A stretch of 10,002 nucleotides of DNA, taken from assembly GCA_035293045.1 (NCBI GenBank), contig DATDOY010000286.1, forward strand, positions 1 to 10,002. The letters run 5' to 3'. This DNA is from DATDOY01 sp035293045. GTDB lineage: Bacteria > Actinomycetota > Acidimicrobiia > IMCC26256 > JACPCJ01. The translations under genes and the position numbers were made by a program. Positions 7,020 through 10,002 of this stretch are shown here, piece after piece. Below the pieces are notes generated by a model, which had not been told where the DNA came from, searched no databases, and was given only the letters and a program-made list of their open reading frames with translations. Within the stretch, counting starts at the first letter, position 1, and each line of letters begins with the position of its first letter.

Positions 7020-7610
7020 ATGGTGAGTCTCTGGCGACGACGCTTCACGAACCCCGGCCTGCTCTTCGCCGGGCTCGCGCTGGCGCTCGGGGCCACGCCC
7101 GCTTCGGCCGAGGGGGGACCCCGCCTCGCCTACGCCGCCGAGTGCTCGGAGTTCGAGGTCAGCCTCACTGCACTCAACACGGCCGACGGGACCGGCTTCA
7201 CGACGAGCGATCGTGAGGCGTGCACCTACACCGAGGTGAAACGCAACTTCACCGTCGGTGCGCCCCAGACCCGCTGGCTGAAGTTCTCCAGCGCCGCCGT
7301 CACGAGCCAGGAGATCGCCGACCTGTGCGCCGGTGGCGAGCTGATCCTGACCTCCGCGATCGACGTCGCCAAGAACGCGACGGACCCCGGTGACTTCGAC
7401 CAGAGCGGCGGGGCGCGGTTCCGGGTGGCCAACGGGTCGCTCAGTGTGTCCTTCTTCTGGGAAGACTCGTCCGGAGCGCGGGTCGTCGGCGGGGGCGTCC
7501 TCGTGGGCGACGGATGCGGAGTGGGCGAGTCGTGGATCGGCGAGTTCTCGGTCGTCGACCCGAACCCGGCCCCCGTCGTCGACCTCGCTCCTTCCCTCAC
7601 CGATCTCTGA
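7020..7610 (+). CDS. Exported protein of unknown function, four cysteines
   Basis: I do not recognise this 196-residue protein. The N-terminus is a clear Sec signal peptide: basic WRRR at 5-8, hydrophobic core GLLFAGLALALGA at 13-25, and ASA cleavage after about residue 30. The mature part, about 166 residues, has four cysteines (42, 68, 103, 166), enough for two disulfides. It is rich in alternating polar and hydrophobic stretches (RFRVANGSLSVSFFW) suggesting beta structure, and it ends in a Pro/Val/Asp-rich tail. AAGGAGG at 6999-7005 lies 14 nt before ATG 7020, a long spacing; an in-frame CTG at 7014 has better spacing, so the true start is slightly uncertain. It follows the sigma-propeller gene on the same strand by 101 bp and may be co-transcribed with it or be its target. 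Confidence 0.8.
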   Translation: MVSLWRRRFTNPGLLFAGLALALGATPASAEGGPRLAYAAECSEFEVSLTALNTADGTGFTTSDREACTYTEVKRNFTVGAPQTRWLKFSSAAVTSQEIADLCAGGELILTSAIDVAKNATDPGDFDQSGGARFRVANGSLSVSFFWEDSSGARVVGGGVLVGDGCGVGESWIGEFSVVDPNPAPVVDLAPSLTDL

Positions 7611-7615
7611 TCGTC

Positions 7616-7632
7616 GGCCGCGGCCCGCGGCC
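7616..7632. terminator. GC-rich hairpin between convergent genes
   Basis: GGCCGCGG and CCGCGGCC flank a single C, giving a 6-bp stem with a 5-nt loop, or 8 bp if opened as a palindrome. It starts 6 nt after the stop codon at 7610 and is followed by TCTTCCC on the plus strand. It lies about 32 nt past the stop of the opposing gene at 7664, so it could serve both. The absence of a real T-run keeps confidence moderate. Confidence 0.5.
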
Positions 7633-7663
7633 TCTTCCCGTGGTGTGACCCTCCGGGCGCGCG

Positions 7664-8356
7664 CTACGCGGCAGTCCAGGCCACGCTGGCCGTGACGTCA
7701 AATTGCGTCGCGGGACGGAAGTTCGGCGAGTCGAGCCCGCAGTTGGGCGTGGCCCTGGTGGCCACCATGGTGCCAAAGCCCCTGTCGGTCGTCGCGTCGT
7801 CGCCGTCGTCGAGTTCCCATCGGAGCACGGGCAGTGTGTTGGGCACCGACACGCCCGGTACGAAGGGGAGGTCGGGGATCACGGGTGCAGGTGGGCCAAC
7901 CAGATCGGTGGTCGTGGCGCCGACGGTGACGAGGAAGTGTGCCGGGCCGCGGGTGATGCTGTTGCAGTAGGGGCCCGGGAGCGGCGGTTCGAGAGAGAAC
8001 CCTCCGTACGCCGTCACGGTGCACGGCTCCTCGCCCGCGGTGGTGCGCGCCGTGCAGGGCACTTCGCCGTTGGGTGCGCCCGTCCCGGTTCCGAGCACCC
8101 ACGAGAGGGTCTTTAGGGGTGGCGCGGGGCACCCGGGTTTGGCGAGGGTCGGCGCGCACTCGGGCGCAGGCGAGGTCGCTGCCCACATCACTCGGGGATT
8201 GTCGAACGGCGGGTCCGTGTCGCCCCAGAGGGTGATGACGCCGGTGAAGTCGAACTCGAGGATCGCGGGCGCCGCGGACCCTGTCGGTGGCGCGGCCACG
8301 CTTAAGAGGGCGACGGCCGCCAACGCGGTGACATATCGACGTGTGAGGCGTCTCAC
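7664..8356 (-). CDS. Exported protein of unknown function, six cysteines
   Basis: I do not recognise this 230-residue protein. From a GTG at 8356 it begins with a typical Sec signal peptide: MRRLTRRY, then a hydrophobic core TALAAVALLSVAA, and GSA/SAAPA cleavage near residue 27-31. The mature chain opens with ILEFDFTGVITLWG and has six cysteines (67, 76, 101, 112, 131, 206), many prolines, and beta-prone segments such as HFLVTVGATTTDLV and the C-terminal FDVTASVAWTAA. This suggests a disulfide-stabilised beta-sandwich outside the cell. GAAGGGA about 10 nt upstream supports the GTG; a longer frame reaching 8533 adds only Arg-rich sequence unlike a signal peptide. It converges on the exported protein at 7020-7610 and lies downstream of the M23 gene on the same strand. 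Confidence 0.78.
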   Translation of the reverse strand: MRRLTRRYVTALAAVALLSVAAPPTGSAAPAILEFDFTGVITLWGDTDPPFDNPRVMWAATSPAPECAPTLAKPGCPAPPLKTLSWVLGTGTGAPNGEVPCTARTTAGEEPCTVTAYGGFSLEPPLPGPYCNSITRGPAHFLVTVGATTTDLVGPPAPVIPDLPFVPGVSVPNTLPVLRWELDDGDDATTDRGFGTMVATRATPNCGLDSPNFRPATQFDVTASVAWTAA

Positions 8357-8758
8357 GGTTGTCTGGTCCCTTCGGATGGAACCCGTTCGGCGGGCGCCCC
8401 CGCCCGCTCGATCCTTCGTCGGTCTTACGCCCGAGGCGTGGAGGCGTCGCGCGGAAATGTCCGAATCCTGACCCTTGCCAGCGGTTCGTTCTCGGGTCCC
8501 ACGTTCGGGCGCCGGGGCGGCCGCGTCGACCACCGACCCGGGGGGTCATCGTTCCGGTAGGCGTCGTCCGGCCACCCCCCGGCACCCACCCGTGTCGCAT
8601 GCCTGAGGCCGGCCCCCAGATCGGTTGACCAGCGGCCACCGCACCGCCTTGCCCACCGCTGCGCCGGCGCTCAAGCATGCGAGTTCGGCGGCCCAGCAAA
8701 CCGGGCCGTCACACTCTTTACGGACGAACCGGGCGGTCGTCGCGCCGGTTTCGGGTGC
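8357..8758. other. 402-bp intergenic stretch without a convincing gene
   Basis: This separates the M23 peptidase gene from the exported-protein gene downstream on the minus strand. Open frames crossing it on both strands are Arg/Pro-rich and look like GC-bias shadows, with no ribosome site, signal peptide or motif. It should contain the promoter of the gene starting at 8356, but I could not find a clear -10/-35 pair. The only structure I can point to is the hairpin at 8689-8708. Confidence 0.5.
8689..8708 (-). terminator. Possible hairpin downstream of the M23 gene
   Basis: CGGCCC (8689-8694) and GGGCCG (8703-8708) form a 6-bp GC stem with an 8-nt loop, about 50 nt after the M23 stop codon on the minus strand. 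No T-tract follows. A second weak pair, AACCGG/CCGGTT, lies nearer the stop (about 8728-8751). Either may end the transcript; evidence is thin. Confidence 0.25.
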
Positions 8759-9928
8759 TCAGCCGGCGTCGTCGAGGATTGCCGCGAAGGCCGCGTTTCG
8801 CCGGCGACGCCACCACAGGACGACGGCACCGGGGATGAGGAACAACAGCGTGCTCGTCGAGTCGCGGCCGAAGCTGGCGGGCTGGGCGGGCAACGCGGTC
8901 GCCTGGTCGCCGAGGGTGCCCGAAATCGGCGGCAAAAAGGCGGGCGCCGCGGCGGGCTGGCCGTGGATGCCCCGGGCCTCGTCGAGCGCGGCCGCCAGCC
9001 ACGCGTCGAGGTAGGGGGCCGGCGGAACGGGGTCGCCGCCACCGGGGTGGATCTCGAAGTGAAGGTGCGGCATGCCGCCTTCGGCGTTGCCCGTGTCGCC
9101 AACCGTGCCGAGCACCTGACCGGGCTGGACCTTCATGCCCGGGTAGATCAGCGGCGAGATCGTGTCGAGGTGCGCGTAATAGAAGTAGGTGCCGTCGGGC
9201 AGTTGGAGGTAGACGACGTTGCCCCCAACCGGCGTCCCCAGCGTGGCGCGGGTCACCGTGCCGGCCATGGTGGCGATGACGGGCGTGCCGAACTCGGCGA
9301 AGATGTCGCAGCCCTCGTGGGTGTGGAAGGAAGGCGTATACCGCGGGGCGGCCCAGTCGTCGGTGTAGGAGGCGGGGCCGGCCACCGGGAACGGCGCCAT
9401 CACGCGGGCGACGTCGTCGGGTGTGGCGCCGCGCTGGGCGAGGACCTGGATCACTTCCAAGGTGCTCCGCTTGCCGAACCGGGGCGTGTACGCCGGGAAC
9501 TCGGTGCGGTGGTAGTCCGCGATCACGGCCTGAACGTCGATGACGGGGACCTCGACCTGGCTCAGGAGCTCACCGAGGGGCGTCGAGATCACCTCGCCGA
9601 GGACCTCGGGCTCCTTGGTCTGAGCCTCTGGCTGGGTGGTCGGGGTGGTCTGGGCGATCGTGGTCGTGGTCGTGCTTGTCGACGTGGTGGAAGTCGTCGT
9701 GGTGGTCGTCGACGTGATCGTGGAGCCGGTGAGACCCTCGATCTGCTCGAGGAGCGGGTCGAGTTCGCCGGGGATCGCGACCGACGTGCTCGTGATGGTC
9801 GGGTCCGGGAGCGTGGGCACGACGTCCTCGAGTTGGGCACCGCCGGTGCCTGGGGAAACGACAAGCCCGGTGGCGATCAAAGTGGCGCCGGCCAGGACCA
9901 TCGCACTGCGTTGTGGACGGGACTGCAT
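8759..9928 (-). CDS. Exported membrane-anchored M23 (LytM-type) peptidase
   Basis: This 389-residue protein is a predicted zinc metallopeptidase of family M23, whose members cut peptide cross-links in peptidoglycan or, when degenerate, regulate amidases. A signal peptide (1-31: AMVLAGATLIATGLVV, ending GGAQ) is followed by a Thr/Ser stalk (69-98), an intermediate region, and the M23 domain at about 190-300. The ligands are present: H204 and D208 in HTHEGCDIF, H288 and H290 in PHLHFEIH. VIATMAGTV, YAHLD and LGTVGDTGN are also typical, so it should be active. A C-terminal hydrophobic helix (360-373) followed by RRRR predicts anchoring with the catalytic domain outside. There is no LPXTG motif. 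I chose ATG 9928 because GAGGG lies 6 nt upstream; upstream in-frame sequence lacks signal-peptide character. Less than 75 bp of its promoter region is visible. Confidence 0.92.
   Translation of the reverse strand: MQSRPQRSAMVLAGATLIATGLVVSPGTGGAQLEDVVPTLPDPTITSTSVAIPGELDPLLEQIEGLTGSTITSTTTTTTSTTSTSTTTTTIAQTTPTTQPEAQTKEPEVLGEVISTPLGELLSQVEVPVIDVQAVIADYHRTEFPAYTPRFGKRSTLEVIQVLAQRGATPDDVARVMAPFPVAGPASYTDDWAAPRYTPSFHTHEGCDIFAEFGTPVIATMAGTVTRATLGTPVGGNVVYLQLPDGTYFYYAHLDTISPLIYPGMKVQPGQVLGTVGDTGNAEGGMPHLHFEIHPGGGDPVPPAPYLDAWLAAALDEARGIHGQPAAAPAFLPPISGTLGDQATALPAQPASFGRDSTSTLLFLIPGAVVLWWRRRRNAAFAAILDDAG
9659..9724. repeat. Low-complexity ACC/ACG/AGC codon run (Thr/Ser stalk)
   Basis: This degenerate trinucleotide tract inside the M23 gene encodes about 22 nearly uninterrupted Thr and Ser residues (69-90 of the protein). 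Mixed codons keep it from being an exact repeat. It probably forms an extended, possibly glycosylated spacer carrying the peptidase domain away from the membrane or through the wall; such tracts can vary in length between strains. Confidence 0.75.
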
Positions 9929-10002
9929 GGCCTTCCCTCGGTGGTCGGATCTCACGGTGTGTGTGGCTCGGAGCCGCTCTGGGTGCAGCCTCGGGCCCAT
10001 GC

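Noticed and set aside
7698..8699. 333-codon minus-strand frame overlapping the exported protein gene
   Set aside because: Arg/Gly/Pro-rich and without a signal peptide, in a different frame from the gene with a signal peptide and paired cysteines.
9640..9724. Repetitive GTG/GTC-like tract as a possible CRISPR or tandem repeat
   Set aside because: There are no spacers or exact repeat units; it is the coding sequence of the Thr/Ser stalk of the M23 protein.
9929..10002. Possible c-di-AMP (ydaO-type) riboswitch before the M23 gene
   Set aside because: Such riboswitches often precede wall-peptidase genes in Actinobacteria, but only 74 bp are visible and I recognise none of the conserved core.

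Overview
The window is very GC-rich (typical of Actinobacteria) and densely coding, with strong C/G third-position bias that produces long antisense shadow ORFs. A small-type PurL, a phd/VapBC-type toxin-antitoxin pair, a lysine-rich conserved protein of an actinobacterial look, and an M23 peptidase with a long Thr/Ser stalk together suggest a high-GC actinobacterium, possibly of the Acidimicrobiia. That placement is an inference from gene style, not from a marker gene. No rRNA, tRNA, CRISPR array, transposase or integrase was seen.

Layout. Positions 1-701 (minus strand) hold a vapBC-type toxin-antitoxin operon with a GTGA start/stop overlap; the toxin runs off the left edge. A 17-bp-per-arm inverted repeat (749-807) lies upstream, with a -10-like hexamer in its loop. 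Positions 821-1231 (minus) hold a small, basic, coiled-coil-like conserved protein of unknown function. It is divergent from purL (1392-3737, plus), which encodes the large subunit of FGAM synthase of purine synthesis. purS and purQ are not in the window. purL converges on a PHP-domain phosphoesterase (3899-4744, minus).

Positions 4891-6918 (plus) hold the most unusual gene. An ECF-like sigma-70 factor (regions 2 and 4) is fused in one frame to a putative membrane segment, a Pro/Gly/acidic linker, and a roughly 315-residue Asp-box (BNR-type) domain carrying all but one of the protein's cysteines. It reads as a one-protein transmembrane sensor and transcription factor. It is followed at about 100 bp by a gene for a secreted four-cysteine protein (7020-7610), which may be its partner or target. 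This converges, across a GC-rich hairpin, on another exported six-cysteine protein of unknown function (7664-8356, minus). After a 402-bp stretch with no convincing gene comes an exported, C-terminally membrane-anchored M23 (LytM-type) peptidase (8759-9928, minus).

The left half is therefore housekeeping metabolism with a toxin-antitoxin module. The right half is a cluster of cell-surface and secreted proteins, with a membrane-tethered sigma factor as its only evident regulator.
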